A stretch of DNA of 64,000 nt, from NCBI RefSeq assembly GCF_001553955.1, contig NZ_CP014234.1, positions 992,001-1,056,000 of the forward strand. The letters are read 5' to 3'. A program made the translations under genes and the position numbers. Of this stretch, positions 56,383 to 64,000 are shown piece after piece. This stretch comes from Moraxella osloensis (GTDB taxonomy: Bacteria; Pseudomonadota; Gammaproteobacteria; Pseudomonadales; Moraxellaceae). Below the pieces are notes generated by a model, which was not told where the DNA came from, searched no databases, and worked only from the letters and a program-made list of their open reading frames with translations. Numbering within the stretch: the first letter of the stretch is position 1; every line of letters starts with the position of its first letter.

Positions 56383-57476
56383 ATTCCTTCTACAAGACGG
56401 TTAAGCCCGACCGCAAGAATGTTCTTACTGGCATTGATATCTCTATCATGCCATGTGCCACACGAAGCACATATCCATTCTCTTATTCCAAGCGATTTTC
56501 TACCTTTCGGACTATTGGCGGTGATTTCACCGCAACACGAACATCGCTGGGTCGTGTATCTCTCATTCACGATTTCAAAACGACAACCTGCGTTCTCGCA
56601 CTTATAGGTCAGTTGTCGTTTTAGTTCAAACCAGCCTGCATCGTAAACCGATTTGGCGAGTTTGCCTTTTTTACTGTTAAATTGATTACTCTGAATATCA
56701 CCGACCACGATTAGGGCATTGTCTTTGACTAATTGGGTGGTGAATTTGTGTATCAGGTCTTGGCGTGTGTTTTTGATTTTGGCATGGATAGCCTTGATAC
56801 GTTTTTTGTTGTTTGAGCGTTGGGCTATAGCTAATTGTTTTGCATATTTTAGCGTTTGCTTAATGGTTAGCTTGTCACCGTTTGAGGCGGTAGCACTGTC
56901 TTTAAGCCCTAAGTCAATGCCTACGCTACCCGTTCCGCATGATTGTTTGGGATAGTCTTTGACTGTGATACAGGCATACCAACGGTTACGGCTGTCTTGG
57001 ACGACCTCAAGGGTGTTAATTTGATATAGGCTAAGGTTGTAGCTGTCCCATAGGTCGATGATTAGCTTTTGTCCTTTGGCTAAACTAAGCTGTAAGGTGG
57101 ATTTTAAGCCTTTTTTACCTGTTTGGTGTGTGGCGATGTGTTTGATGGCAGATTGTTTAAACGGTAGCCAACCCAAGCTTTTACGCTTTGATTTTGGGTT
57201 ATTGGTTCGCCAGTTTAGTTTGGCTTTTTTGAATTGGCGACGCGATTTGGCGTGGGTTTCATTGATGGCTTGGATAGTCTGACTGTGTAAGCCAAGTAGT
57301 TCACCGCTACCTTTGGTGTATTCGTTTAGGTCGTAAGCACTAAAGAACTTGCCAGTCTTTTGCAGATGCTTGTAACTCAAGTCATTCACATAGTTCCATA
57401 CGAAATTCACTAAACCGCTTAGACGGTTAAGCTTTGCTGTGTGTTTATCTCGTATGCGTAGCTTGAGTGTTTTCAT
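56370..57476 (-). CDS. tnpB: RNA-guided endonuclease TnpB
   Basis: A 368-residue TnpB from the ATG at 57476 (MKTLKLRIRDKH); an in-frame ATG at 57536 would add 20 residues reaching into the left-end hairpin. The N-terminal wedge/REC-like part is followed by the split RuvC. RuvC-I Asp is in GIDLGLKD (about 188), a zinc ribbon has CSCC (312/315) and CASC (336/339), and RuvC-III Asp is in HDRDINASKN (about 344-346). The expected RuvC-II glutamate (usually VEDLN) is replaced by VVGDIQ (about 257-262). A conserved VNERYTTQ Glu (about 305) may take its place, as described for some TnpB clades. Activity is therefore likely but not certain. Confidence 0.9.
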   Translation of the reverse strand: MKTLKLRIRDKHTAKLNRLSGLVNFVWNYVNDLSYKHLQKTGKFFSAYDLNEYTKGSGELLGLHSQTIQAINETHAKSRRQFKKAKLNWRTNNPKSKRKSLGWLPFKQSAIKHIATHQTGKKGLKSTLQLSLAKGQKLIIDLWDSYNLSLYQINTLEVVQDSRNRWYACITVKDYPKQSCGTGSVGIDLGLKDSATASNGDKLTIKQTLKYAKQLAIAQRSNNKKRIKAIHAKIKNTRQDLIHKFTTQLVKDNALIVVGDIQSNQFNSKKGKLAKSVYDAGWFELKRQLTYKCENAGCRFEIVNERYTTQRCSCCGEITANSPKGRKSLGIREWICASCGTWHDRDINASKNILAVGLNRLVEGIPLL

Positions 57477-57582
57477 GCAAATTATTTTAGCAAAATTTAT
57501 GCAAGCGTTATAGTGTACAAGTTGCCTTATATCCACCGCCTAAAGTCGGTGGTTTTACGGCAACGGATGATAAACTGGATGA

Positions 57583-57894
57583 TTAAATATCTTCAAGCTT
57601 TAGCACATCATAAGCGGGGGTCTCATACGGGTGTGCCTGTTTTAAGGCTTGCACCACCGCTTTGATGCGCGCATCTGCAACCACTATCTCAACTCGCCAT
57701 TCTTCGATTGTTTGTAATTGATTGGTGGTACCAATAAAGGCTTGATTGCCTGCCAATGGCATAAACTGTCCTGTACCCAACACCTGCCAACAGCAATACT
57801 GATAATTGCCAATCTGCCCTGCCCCTGCGTCAAACAAGGCTTGTTTGACAGGCTCAAGATAATCGGTCGGTATGTATGTGGTGAGTTTATACAT
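57583..57894 (-). CDS. NIF3-like/YqfO C-terminal domain protein
   Basis: A 103-residue protein starting MYKLTTYIPTDY (57894), the normal start of this short family; two in-frame ATGs lie upstream at 57906 and 57918. It matches the PII-like insert domain of YqfO/NIF3: VKQALFDAGAGQIGNYQYCC, then VEIVVADARIKAVVQALKQAHPYETPAYDV (positions 68-97), whose HPYE is the conserved signature. The stand-alone form has no known function; a trimeric PII-like fold is established for relatives. The tnpB element begins about 25 bp after its stop. Confidence 0.85.
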   Translation of the reverse strand: MYKLTTYIPTDYLEPVKQALFDAGAGQIGNYQYCCWQVLGTGQFMPLAGNQAFIGTTNQLQTIEEWRVEIVVADARIKAVVQALKQAHPYETPAYDVLKLEDI

Positions 57895-58028
57895 GATTGG
57901 TTTTTTCATCCCTGTCATTATTAGGTATTTGCCTTAATCTAGCATATTTTTTTTGCAAAAAGCGCGTTGGTCGACGGTTTTTCGTTGATTATTCCCCCGT
58001 TTTAAAAAAAATTCACCATAAATTCGCC

Positions 58029-58056
58029 ATATATTATACAATATTGTATAATATAT
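58029..58056. promoter_or_regulatory. 28-bp perfect palindrome upstream of the YeeE/YedE pair
   Basis: ATATATTATACAAT followed by its exact complement, centred at 58042/58043, 27 bp before the first gene. The arms contain TATA-rich -10-like sequence. ArsR-type sulfur regulators (BigR group) often use AT-rich palindromes in front of such genes. Confidence 0.6.
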
Positions 58057-58082
58057 ATTATCGTGAAATGCTTAGGTGGCGT

Positions 58083-58517
58083 ATGTTGTTATTTTCTATT
58101 GCAGATTATAGTCATCCATTGGTGGGTGGCATGTTGATTGGGCTCTCTGCGGTTATGCTTTGGTGGAGTATTGCCAAGATTGCTGGCATCAGTGGCATTG
58201 TTGCCAGTCTCTGGCAGCCAAACTCACCCGATTTTGCTTGGCAATTGGCGTTTTTTGTGGGCTTGTTGGTATCGCCTTGGGTGTTTGCTATGTTCTGTAG
58301 CTTGCCAACCATCACGGTATCATCATCGCCTTGGCTGTATGTCATCGCAGGGTTATTGGTCGGTGTGGGCACGCGGATGGGCTCAGGATGTACCAGTGGT
58401 CATGGTATCTGTGGCAATGCGCGCTTTTCACCCCGTTCATTGGTGGCAACCATTGTCTTTATGTCCGCAGGGTTTGTGACGGTGTTTATCGGTCGTCATT
58501 TGTTGTCATTGATTTAA
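58083..58517 (+). CDS. YeeE/YedE family membrane protein (PmpA-like)
   Basis: A 144-residue integral membrane protein with four hydrophobic segments. The sulfur-transport signature is GTRMGSGCTSGHGICGNARFSPRSLVAT (positions 96-123), with Cys in SGCTSGHGICG. Related YeeE moves thiosulfate, and PmpAB pairs are tied to sulfide/persulfide handling. The ATG 58083 is chosen because AGGTGG lies at 58073-58078; the frame is open much further upstream across the palindrome. The next gene, 23 bp on, encodes the partner half. Confidence 0.88.
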   Translation: MLLFSIADYSHPLVGGMLIGLSAVMLWWSIAKIAGISGIVASLWQPNSPDFAWQLAFFVGLLVSPWVFAMFCSLPTITVSSSPWLYVIAGLLVGVGTRMGSGCTSGHGICGNARFSPRSLVATIVFMSAGFVTVFIGRHLLSLI

Positions 58518-58540
58518 TTGAGACGTTAGGGGCATATATC

Positions 58541-58969
58541 ATGCGAAAAGAAATTGTGTTATTGATTAGTGCTATCTGTGGGTTGGTTTTTGGTACGGGT
58601 TTGATTGTCAGTGATATGGCAAACCCAAAAACCGTGCAAAGCTTTCTTGACCTTGCAGGTGAGTGGAATCCTGCATTGATGTTTGTGATGGTTGGCGCGC
58701 TCATTGTCGCCACCATCGGTTTTAACTTAAGTCGCTTAAAAAAGACCAGTCTATCGGGTGCGCCGTTTCCACCGATTCGCCGCGGTATTGATAAGCGCTT
58801 GGCGATTGGGTCGATGATATTTGGTGTCGGTTGGGGCATCGCTGGTATCTGCCCTGCCCCTGCGGTGGTGCTCATGGGCATGGGCATCTGGCAAGGGGTG
58901 GTGTTTTTTGTCGCCATGCTAGTGGGTATGGGCATGGTGATAGCGTTTGATAAAACCCAATCTGCTTAG
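58541..58969 (+). CDS. YeeE/YedE (DUF6691) family membrane protein (PmpB-like)
   Basis: A 142-residue membrane protein, the second half-transporter. It starts MRKEIVLLISAICGLVFGTG (58541, TTAGGGG before it), with ANPKTVQSFLDLAGEWNPAL and MGVGWGIAGICPAP-like GVGWGIAGICPAPAVV carrying the conserved Cys. Together with the previous gene it makes the two halves fused in longer YeeE proteins. The partner enzyme (persulfide dioxygenase, rhodanese) common in such operons is not in the window. It ends 6 bp from the convergent tetR gene. Confidence 0.87.
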   Translation: MRKEIVLLISAICGLVFGTGLIVSDMANPKTVQSFLDLAGEWNPALMFVMVGALIVATIGFNLSRLKKTSLSGAPFPPIRRGIDKRLAIGSMIFGVGWGIAGICPAPAVVLMGMGIWQGVVFFVAMLVGMGMVIAFDKTQSA

Positions 58970-58975
58970 TCATCA

Positions 58976-59638
58976 TTAGTCATCAGTAGGGTGAAATAAC
59001 CGATAAAACCCAGACGCCATGAGCCAGCTTGCTAGTTGCTGTGGCGTTTCTGTTTGCCCTTGCCGCACCCAATGAATATAGGTGTGATACAGCATTCCTG
59101 AGGCAAATACCAGATTGTACTCCCCGCTTTTATCCTGATTTGGCGCGCTCGTAGCTTGGCAAGTCAATGCCTGCTTTTTGCGGTATTCGACAAAAATTTT
59201 GCTATTAAGGAGTGTGTCTAAAATCAGCCCTTCAAAGCCTTGGTTGAGCAAAATCTTGGTCGACAACTCAAACTTGCTCAGATAATCAAACACTTGTCGC
59301 AAAGACGCATAAAACTCGCCCTCGCTTGCCGCCGTCAAGTCGATAAAAGGAAAATCATCCTCAATCTGCGCCAAATAGTCTTTGAGTAACGCAAGTTTGC
59401 TATCGTAATTGCGATAATACCCCATGCGACTCACACCCGCCTTTTGGGTCAGCTCGGTGACGCTGATATCAGCAAATGGCGTGGATTCCATGAATTTGAG
59501 CAGCGCTATGGCGAGCGAACGTCTGACCACGGTATTGGCATTGCCCATGATATGCGCCTGCTGTCCAAAATCACTCAAGCTCGACTCAATACTCGTACCC
59601 GTGGGCGATGGAAGCGGTGTGAAGGTTGGCTTTGGCAC
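58976..59638 (-). CDS. TetR/AcrR-family regulator
   Basis: A 220-residue regulator. It uses a GTG start at 59638 supported by AAAGGA 7 bases ahead. The first 30 residues are a polar tail; an internal ATG at 59548 would start directly at the domain. The helix-turn-helix region is FADISVTELTQKAGVSRMGYYRNYDSK (positions about 54-80), with an unusual MGYYRNY in place of the common TFYYHF. It is divergent from the GMC oxidoreductase-aldehyde dehydrogenase pair, which it probably controls, and convergent with the YeeE/YedE pair. Confidence 0.87.
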   Translation of the reverse strand: MPKPTFTPLPSPTGTSIESSLSDFGQQAHIMGNANTVVRRSLAIALLKFMESTPFADISVTELTQKAGVSRMGYYRNYDSKLALLKDYLAQIEDDFPFIDLTAASEGEFYASLRQVFDYLSKFELSTKILLNQGFEGLILDTLLNSKIFVEYRKKQALTCQATSAPNQDKSGEYNLVFASGMLYHTYIHWVRQGQTETPQQLASWLMASGFYRLFHPTDD

Positions 59639-59734
59639 GCGTTAATCCTTTCAACTCAAGCCTTTACTTAATTTATCAAAACAAAACGAACCCAAATGTC
59701 ACAGTTGCTGCAGCCTGCTGAAAAATTAGTATAC

Positions 59735-59772
59735 CCTAATTAGGTAGCGGGTTGAACTGTTTAGCGCTAAAC
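59735..59772. promoter_or_regulatory. Candidate operators between tetR and the GMC gene
   Basis: Two perfect dyads in the 240-bp divergent region: CCTAATTAGG (59735-59744) and GTTTAGCGCTAAAC (59759-59772). The second is the better TetR-type candidate. Confidence 0.45.
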
Positions 59773-59876
59773 CGCTGTTATACAAAGACAGATGCAGCCA
59801 AAAAGCCACTGCAAAGTAGCCTGCGGCAGGTCAGCTATAAGGACAACTATTAAGGAAAATAAGGGGAAAGCGATAC

Positions 59877-61604
59877 ATGAAAGGTCAATCATTTGATACG
59901 GATTTTTTGGTTATAGGCTCAGGCTTTGGCGGTAGCGTCTCGGCGATGCGACTGACCGAAAAAGGCTATCGCGTGATTATCGCGGAGCAAGGCAAGCATA
60001 TATCGCCCGAGACCATGCCCAAAACCGTGCGCGATATCAAGCAGTTTTTGTGGTTGCCTGCGCTCAAGTACAAAGGTTTTTTTTCGCTTCAGCTATTTAA
60101 GCATGTCATGGTGTTGCATGGTAACGCGGTGGGCGGTGGCTCAATCACTTATGCCAACACCTTATTACAACCAGAAGACAAAATCTGGCAACAAGGTAGC
60201 TGGGCAGGGCTTCACGACTGGGAAGCGGTGATGCCACAACATTATGAGACCGCCAAACGCATGCTAGGCGTGAGCCAAAACAAAAAAGTCGGCAATGCCG
60301 ATTTGATGCTACAAAAAATGGCAAACTTGAGTGGCGTGGGCGATAGTTTTTATCTCACCGATGTGGGCGCCTACTTTAGTGACCATGACAAGTATGCTCA
60401 TCCTTCTGTCAATGGTGACCCGTATTTTGGCGGCGCAGGTCCTAAGCGCAGTCCCTGTATAGGCTGTGGTGGCTGTATGGTGGGCTGCCGTTATGGTGCC
60501 AAAAATACCCTAGATAAAAACTATCTGTATTTTGCCCAAAAAAATGGCGCTACCCTGCTCGCTGAAACCAAAGTCACGGATATAGTACCGATAGCTGATG
60601 CTAGCAAATCGCCTGGCGACCCTGCCTATCAAAACGGTTCGCAAGGCTATCGGGTGACGCTTCAATCAGCGGATAAAGGTGAGTATCAAATCACCACCCA
60701 ACAGATTGTGCTGTCAGCCTCCAGCCTCGGTAGCCAAAAACTGCTGTTTGAGCAGCGCCATAAGGGCAATATGCCCCATATTTCCCCTTATCTTGGCAAG
60801 CGTATCTATACCAATGCTGAGTCCTTGCTAGGGGTGCGATTTTTGGATGACCAACATGGCGCCATGAGTGATGGCGTGGCTATCGGCTCTGGGATTTATT
60901 TGGGCGATGGCACACACATTGAGGCGACGCGCTATCCTGAAGGTTTTAATATTGCGTCATTTTTGGCGACGTTAAGCAATTATAAGAACGGCAAAAAAAT
61001 GTCGCTACTGGCTTGGTTATGGTGTTTTATAGCGCAGTTTATCCTCAAGCCCCGTCAGGCGTGGCGTGCATTTCGACCGCATAATATGGCAAAACAAAGC
61101 CTTATCTTGCTATGTATGCAAAGCACGCCCTATGCGCTTGAAATGCGCTATCAAAAAAGCCCGTGGTGGCGGGCTTGGTTGGGTAGTCGCTACCAGATGC
61201 AAACCTATGGCCCTGCCATCCCCGCCTTTATCCCAGAAGCAAGCGCGTTTGCCGAGCAGATGGCAACCCAAATGGGAGGAATTGGTTATGGCGTGTTGTC
61301 GGAAGTATTTTTGAATATCCCGACCACCGCGCATTGTATGGGTGGGATTTCGCTGGGCAATTCTGCAGCAGATGGCGTGGTTGATAAGTACCACCGATTG
61401 TTTAATTATCAAGGGTTTTATGTCTGCGATGGCGGCAATATCTCGACCAACTTGGGCGTCAACCCAAGCCTCACCATAACGGCGTTGACAGAGCATGCCA
61501 TGAGCCATATTCCGCAAAAATCAACCCAGTCACCGTACCCTGCGGATACCACCAGGCAAAACGTAACGCTCGTTCAAAAAGATGCTAGCAAGATACCGGA
61601 TTAA
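59877..61604 (+). CDS. GMC-family FAD oxidoreductase, cholesterol-oxidase-like
   Basis: A 575-residue flavoprotein. The FAD-binding VIGSGFGGSVSAMRLTEKG lies at residues 12-30, and NAVGGGSITYANTLLQP and the C-terminal GGNISTNLGVNPSLTITALTEH (positions about 522-543) are typical of cholesterol-oxidase-type GMC enzymes. A cysteine cluster CIGCGGCMVGC (Cys194, 197, 200, 204; CX2CX2CX3C) could hold an Fe-S cluster, unusual for classic GMC oxidases. Substrate unknown; with the next gene it may oxidise an alcohol to an aldehyde and then an acid. AAGGGGAA lies before the ATG. First gene of the operon, divergent from tetR. Confidence 0.87.
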   Translation: MKGQSFDTDFLVIGSGFGGSVSAMRLTEKGYRVIIAEQGKHISPETMPKTVRDIKQFLWLPALKYKGFFSLQLFKHVMVLHGNAVGGGSITYANTLLQPEDKIWQQGSWAGLHDWEAVMPQHYETAKRMLGVSQNKKVGNADLMLQKMANLSGVGDSFYLTDVGAYFSDHDKYAHPSVNGDPYFGGAGPKRSPCIGCGGCMVGCRYGAKNTLDKNYLYFAQKNGATLLAETKVTDIVPIADASKSPGDPAYQNGSQGYRVTLQSADKGEYQITTQQIVLSASSLGSQKLLFEQRHKGNMPHISPYLGKRIYTNAESLLGVRFLDDQHGAMSDGVAIGSGIYLGDGTHIEATRYPEGFNIASFLATLSNYKNGKKMSLLAWLWCFIAQFILKPRQAWRAFRPHNMAKQSLILLCMQSTPYALEMRYQKSPWWRAWLGSRYQMQTYGPAIPAFIPEASAFAEQMATQMGGIGYGVLSEVFLNIPTTAHCMGGISLGNSAADGVVDKYHRLFNYQGFYVCDGGNISTNLGVNPSLTITALTEHAMSHIPQKSTQSPYPADTTRQNVTLVQKDASKIPD

Positions 61605-61632
61605 CTGCTATGTTGAGTTAAAATTTAACTAA

Positions 61633-63093
61633 ATGATTGGGATAATACACATGACACCTCAAGACAACTCGGATGCAACTAGTTCGGATGCAACTATCAA
61701 TACCATGCAGCAGCAGTTTGACATCATGCGAACGGCTAGCCGTCAAGACCAATATGTCGATTGGTCAATTCGCAGTGCGCGGCTAAAAAAGCTAGAACAG
61801 CTGGTGATGGACAACCAAAGCGAGATTATCACCGCTATTCATGCCGACTTTGGACAACGCCCAGCGGCTGAAACCACCATGCTTGAACTGTTCCCAACGC
61901 TTGAAGCGATTCGTTATACACAAAAGCACGGCAAAGCTTGGTCTGCCAAACAACCGGTCAAAACTGGGATTTGGTTTTTGCCCGCTCGTAGCTATATCCA
62001 GCCGCAGCCGTTAGGACTCGTAGGCATTATTGCACCTTGGAACTATCCGCTGTATTTGGTGATTGCGCCGCTGGCTGCCGCATTGGTCGCAGGCAATCGT
62101 GCGATGCTCAAAGTCTCAGAAGCCTCACCGAATTTTGAGCAGTGGCTGGCTAATGCGTTACCCAAATACTTTGCCGCAGACGAAGTGACCTTGATTACAG
62201 GGGGTGTCGAAGTCGCACAAGCCTTTAGCCGCTTACCGTTTGACCATTTGTTTTTTACCGGCTCTACCGCAGTGGGCAAACATATCATGAAAGCCGCTGC
62301 CCAGAATTTGACCCCTGTCACCCTTGAGCTGGGCGGCAAATCCCCTGTGGTGGTGACGCCAAGCGCTGATGTGGCAAAAACTGTCAACCGCGTATGGACA
62401 GGCAAAACCATGAACGCAGGGCAAACCTGTATTGCGCCTGATTATGTGTTGATGCAACCGGATAAAAAACACGCCTTTATCGAACAATCAACCGCATGGC
62501 TTCACGCCCACTACCCCAATCTTGCAGACAACCCTGACTACAGCTTTATCATCAACCCCAAACAAGCCAGCCGCGTGCAAGGTTATCTTGATGACGCCAA
62601 ACAGCGCGGTGCCACCCTCCTTCCACTGACCGATTATGCAGTGAATATCGAGACTGGATTTTTCCCACCGATGATTGTCACCGATTTACCAAGCGATGCT
62701 AAATTGCTGACCGAGGAGATTTTTGCCCCCGTATTGCCACTGGTGTCCTACCAAGACTTGGCGCAAGCGGTGGCGTATGTGAATGAGCGTGACCGCCCAC
62801 TGGCGCTGTATGTGTTTGGCGAGGATAAAGCCGACACCGACTACGTGCTCGCGCATACGGTGAGTGGCGGCGCGTGTATTAACGAAACTATTTTTCACAT
62901 TGCCCAGCAAAATCTGCCGTTTGGCGGTGTCGGGGCATCAGGGATGGGGCGTTACCACGGCAAATATAGCTTTGACACCTTCTCTCATCCAAAAGCGGTG
63001 TTTAAACAAAGTCACCTTAATTTCGCGCATTTGCTCCAACCACCGTATGGCAAGACCTTTTGGAACATGATGAAGGTGATTTTAAAAGCCTAG
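61633..63093 (+). CDS. Aldehyde dehydrogenase, coniferyl-aldehyde type
   Basis: A 486-residue NAD(P)-dependent dehydrogenase from ATG 61633; an ATG at 61651 is an alternative. The catalytic Cys lies near 266 (NAGQTCIAPDYVL) and Glu near 232 (TLELGGKSPVVV). FFTGSTAVGKHIM, LGLVGIIAPWNYPLYL and the PFGGVGASGMGRYHG closing motif are those of coniferyl/alkyl aldehyde dehydrogenases. It lies 28 bp after the GMC gene. Coniferyl aldehyde is a family label only; medium- or long-chain aldehydes are equally likely and would suit the alkyl sulfatase pathway (inference). Confidence 0.9.
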   Translation: MIGIIHMTPQDNSDATSSDATINTMQQQFDIMRTASRQDQYVDWSIRSARLKKLEQLVMDNQSEIITAIHADFGQRPAAETTMLELFPTLEAIRYTQKHGKAWSAKQPVKTGIWFLPARSYIQPQPLGLVGIIAPWNYPLYLVIAPLAAALVAGNRAMLKVSEASPNFEQWLANALPKYFAADEVTLITGGVEVAQAFSRLPFDHLFFTGSTAVGKHIMKAAAQNLTPVTLELGGKSPVVVTPSADVAKTVNRVWTGKTMNAGQTCIAPDYVLMQPDKKHAFIEQSTAWLHAHYPNLADNPDYSFIINPKQASRVQGYLDDAKQRGATLLPLTDYAVNIETGFFPPMIVTDLPSDAKLLTEEIFAPVLPLVSYQDLAQAVAYVNERDRPLALYVFGEDKADTDYVLAHTVSGGACINETIFHIAQQNLPFGGVGASGMGRYHGKYSFDTFSHPKAVFKQSHLNFAHLLQPPYGKTFWNMMKVILKA

Positions 63094-63200
63094 TGATTGC
63101 AATGCCTAGACAACCTTGTATGGATAACATTGTCTATATAACCTTGCATAAGTCACCGTTACTGTCACTCTTGTAAATTGGTAACGTCGTATGTGCTAGC

Positions 63201-64000
63201 TCATTGATAATAGTTGTCGTGCTTTTTGAGCCACCAGTTCATGTTATCTTGGCGTTTGGCGCGAAATTGCGCCAATCTTTTGGCAATAGCCGCATTGTGC
63301 GCTCGTGCGGTATCAAGCCCAAATAGAATCGGCACACTGACAAGCACGCCATAGCGCCATTTTGGGCTAGGCAGTCCCAAGCCATCGCCAATATCATCAC
63401 CCACTAAAGTCCGTGTGACACTGGCATTGATCCGCTCAACCAGCTGTCCGCGTCTGTTATCCTCACCCATAATTTGCGAGGGTAAATCATGCAGCGCTTT
63501 GGCGAGAGGTTTACCAAATTCAAAATCTAATTGCTGGGTTGCCAAATAGCTATAAAGCCATGCCCACGCCTCGGTTTCATCTTCAGGAATGCGCGCCAGC
63601 TCAATCCCCATCCACCAACTTGCCAGTTGCCATAAGTGCATGATGCCTTGTGATTCTTCGGCGCTGATTCTTGCCCCCAGTAATTTTAGTCCGCGCATAA
63701 TGAGTAGTGAAAACTGCAGGTGGGTTGCCACCATATCGGTTTGGTTAATGGGCAACCCCCAGTAACCACTGTCCCAATCATGACTGCATAAGTGTTGTCG
63801 TACCAGACCGTGTATCTGACGCACTTGCAGACTTTGTCGCCAGCCTTCTGTGCCGATTGCCAATGGGGGTTGCTGGTTGCGGCTAATCGCTGGGTACTCA
63901 GATACTGCCAAAATATACGCATAGGTTCGCATGAGCCTAGGCAGTGCATCATGCACTAACGCCCCTGTTTTGATGAGTGGCAATGAGAGCGCAGGGATAC
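63201..64000 (-). CDS. DUF2236 (MpaB-like oxygenase) protein, partial
   Basis: At least 266 codons of a protein usually about 380-400 long; the frame continues past the window edge, since codons upstream of the apparent TTG start at 63983 (reading IPALSLPLIKTGALV) stay open. It shows DUF2236/MpaB features: ATHLQFSLLIMRGLKLLGARI, then EESQGIMHLWQLASWWMGIELARIP (positions relative to 63983: 108-132) and a His-rich early part. Family members include haem-containing latex-clearing-protein-like oxygenases. It is convergent with the aldehyde dehydrogenase and may belong to the same function. Confidence 0.8.
   Translation of the reverse strand, partial: IPALSLPLIKTGALVHDALPRLMRTYAYILAVSEYPAISRNQQPPLAIGTEGWRQSLQVRQIHGLVRQHLCSHDWDSGYWGLPINQTDMVATHLQFSLLIMRGLKLLGARISAEESQGIMHLWQLASWWMGIELARIPEDETEAWAWLYSYLATQQLDFEFGKPLAKALHDLPSQIMGEDNRRGQLVERINASVTRTLVGDDIGDGLGLPSPKWRYGVLVSVPILFGLDTARAHNAAIAKRLAQFRAKRQDNMNWWLKKHDNYYQ

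Larger units (their letters stand above)
56353..57560 (-). mobile_element. Stand-alone tnpB element of the IS200/IS605 group
   Basis: A tnpB gene with subterminal hairpins and no tnpA. The right end has CCCCTTGC-TAAA-GCAAGGGG (56363-56382). It is followed, on the minus strand, by GAGGAAGTCAA, a common right-end sequence of such elements. The left end has a CCACCG/CGGTGG hairpin near 57531-57552. Exact outer borders cannot be fixed from one sequence. Without TnpA it needs help in trans to move. Confidence 0.75.

Overview
The window is a gammaproteobacterial chromosome segment of the family Moraxellaceae, most like Moraxella (osloensis-type) or a near relative of Psychrobacter. This rests on the housekeeping set (rng, rluC, rne, mreBCD-maf, gatCAB, fadBA, metR, relA, mutM, hemL), on AT-leaning codon use, and on Acinetobacter-type insertion sequences as the main foreign DNA. 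The species is inferred from gene content, not from a database match.

Layout. 1-7.3 kb: rng (cut by the window edge), a HAD phosphatase coupled to rluC, a long untranslated stretch, then rne. 7.3-8.3 kb: an IS630-family element with a -1 frameshift transposase. 8.3-16.2 kb: a DUF808 membrane protein, a lipoprotein DsbC, hom, an acetyl-CoA acetyltransferase, a cold-shock/DUF1294 protein and a pair of PRC-barrel/DUF2382 stress-type genes. 16.3-24.2 kb (minus strand): metR, paeA-like polyamine exporter, fadBA, a tautomerase-like gene, ybaK and a lipoprotein cytochrome c. 24.5-33 kb: rpsU-yqeY, maf-mreD-mreC-mreB on the minus strand, gatCAB and tRNA-Pro(GGG). 33-43.4 kb: a small secreted SH3-like protein, an L,D-transpeptidase-fold protein without a signal peptide, a nitroreductase, a CYTH-CHAD protein, rlmD, a DUF1615 lipoprotein, relA and mutM.

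43.5-52.1 kb is the clearest foreign block: an IS1-family composite transposon of about 8.5 kb. Two 788-bp copies in opposite orientation, with identical transposases, bound it, and an 8-bp direct repeat AACTTGTT lies outside the two outer ends. Inside are a 44-bp relic and a complete copy of an ISAba11-like IS701-family element, a 113-bp mini-element with IS6-type inverted repeats, a DUF2789 gene, a periplasmic alkyl sulfatase (SDS hydrolase), a TetR regulator, a perfect 31-bp palindromic operator and an MFS efflux gene cut off by the right IS1 copy. The cargo looks Acinetobacter-derived and points to surfactant degradation.

52.1-64 kb: a small conserved secreted protein, an alpha/beta hydrolase, rluA, hemL, a stand-alone IS200/IS605-type tnpB with a non-canonical RuvC-II motif, a NIF3-like domain protein, a pair of YeeE/YedE sulfur-transport proteins behind a 28-bp palindrome, and a TetR regulator divergent from a GMC oxidoreductase-aldehyde dehydrogenase pair. 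A DUF2236 (MpaB-like) gene runs off the end.
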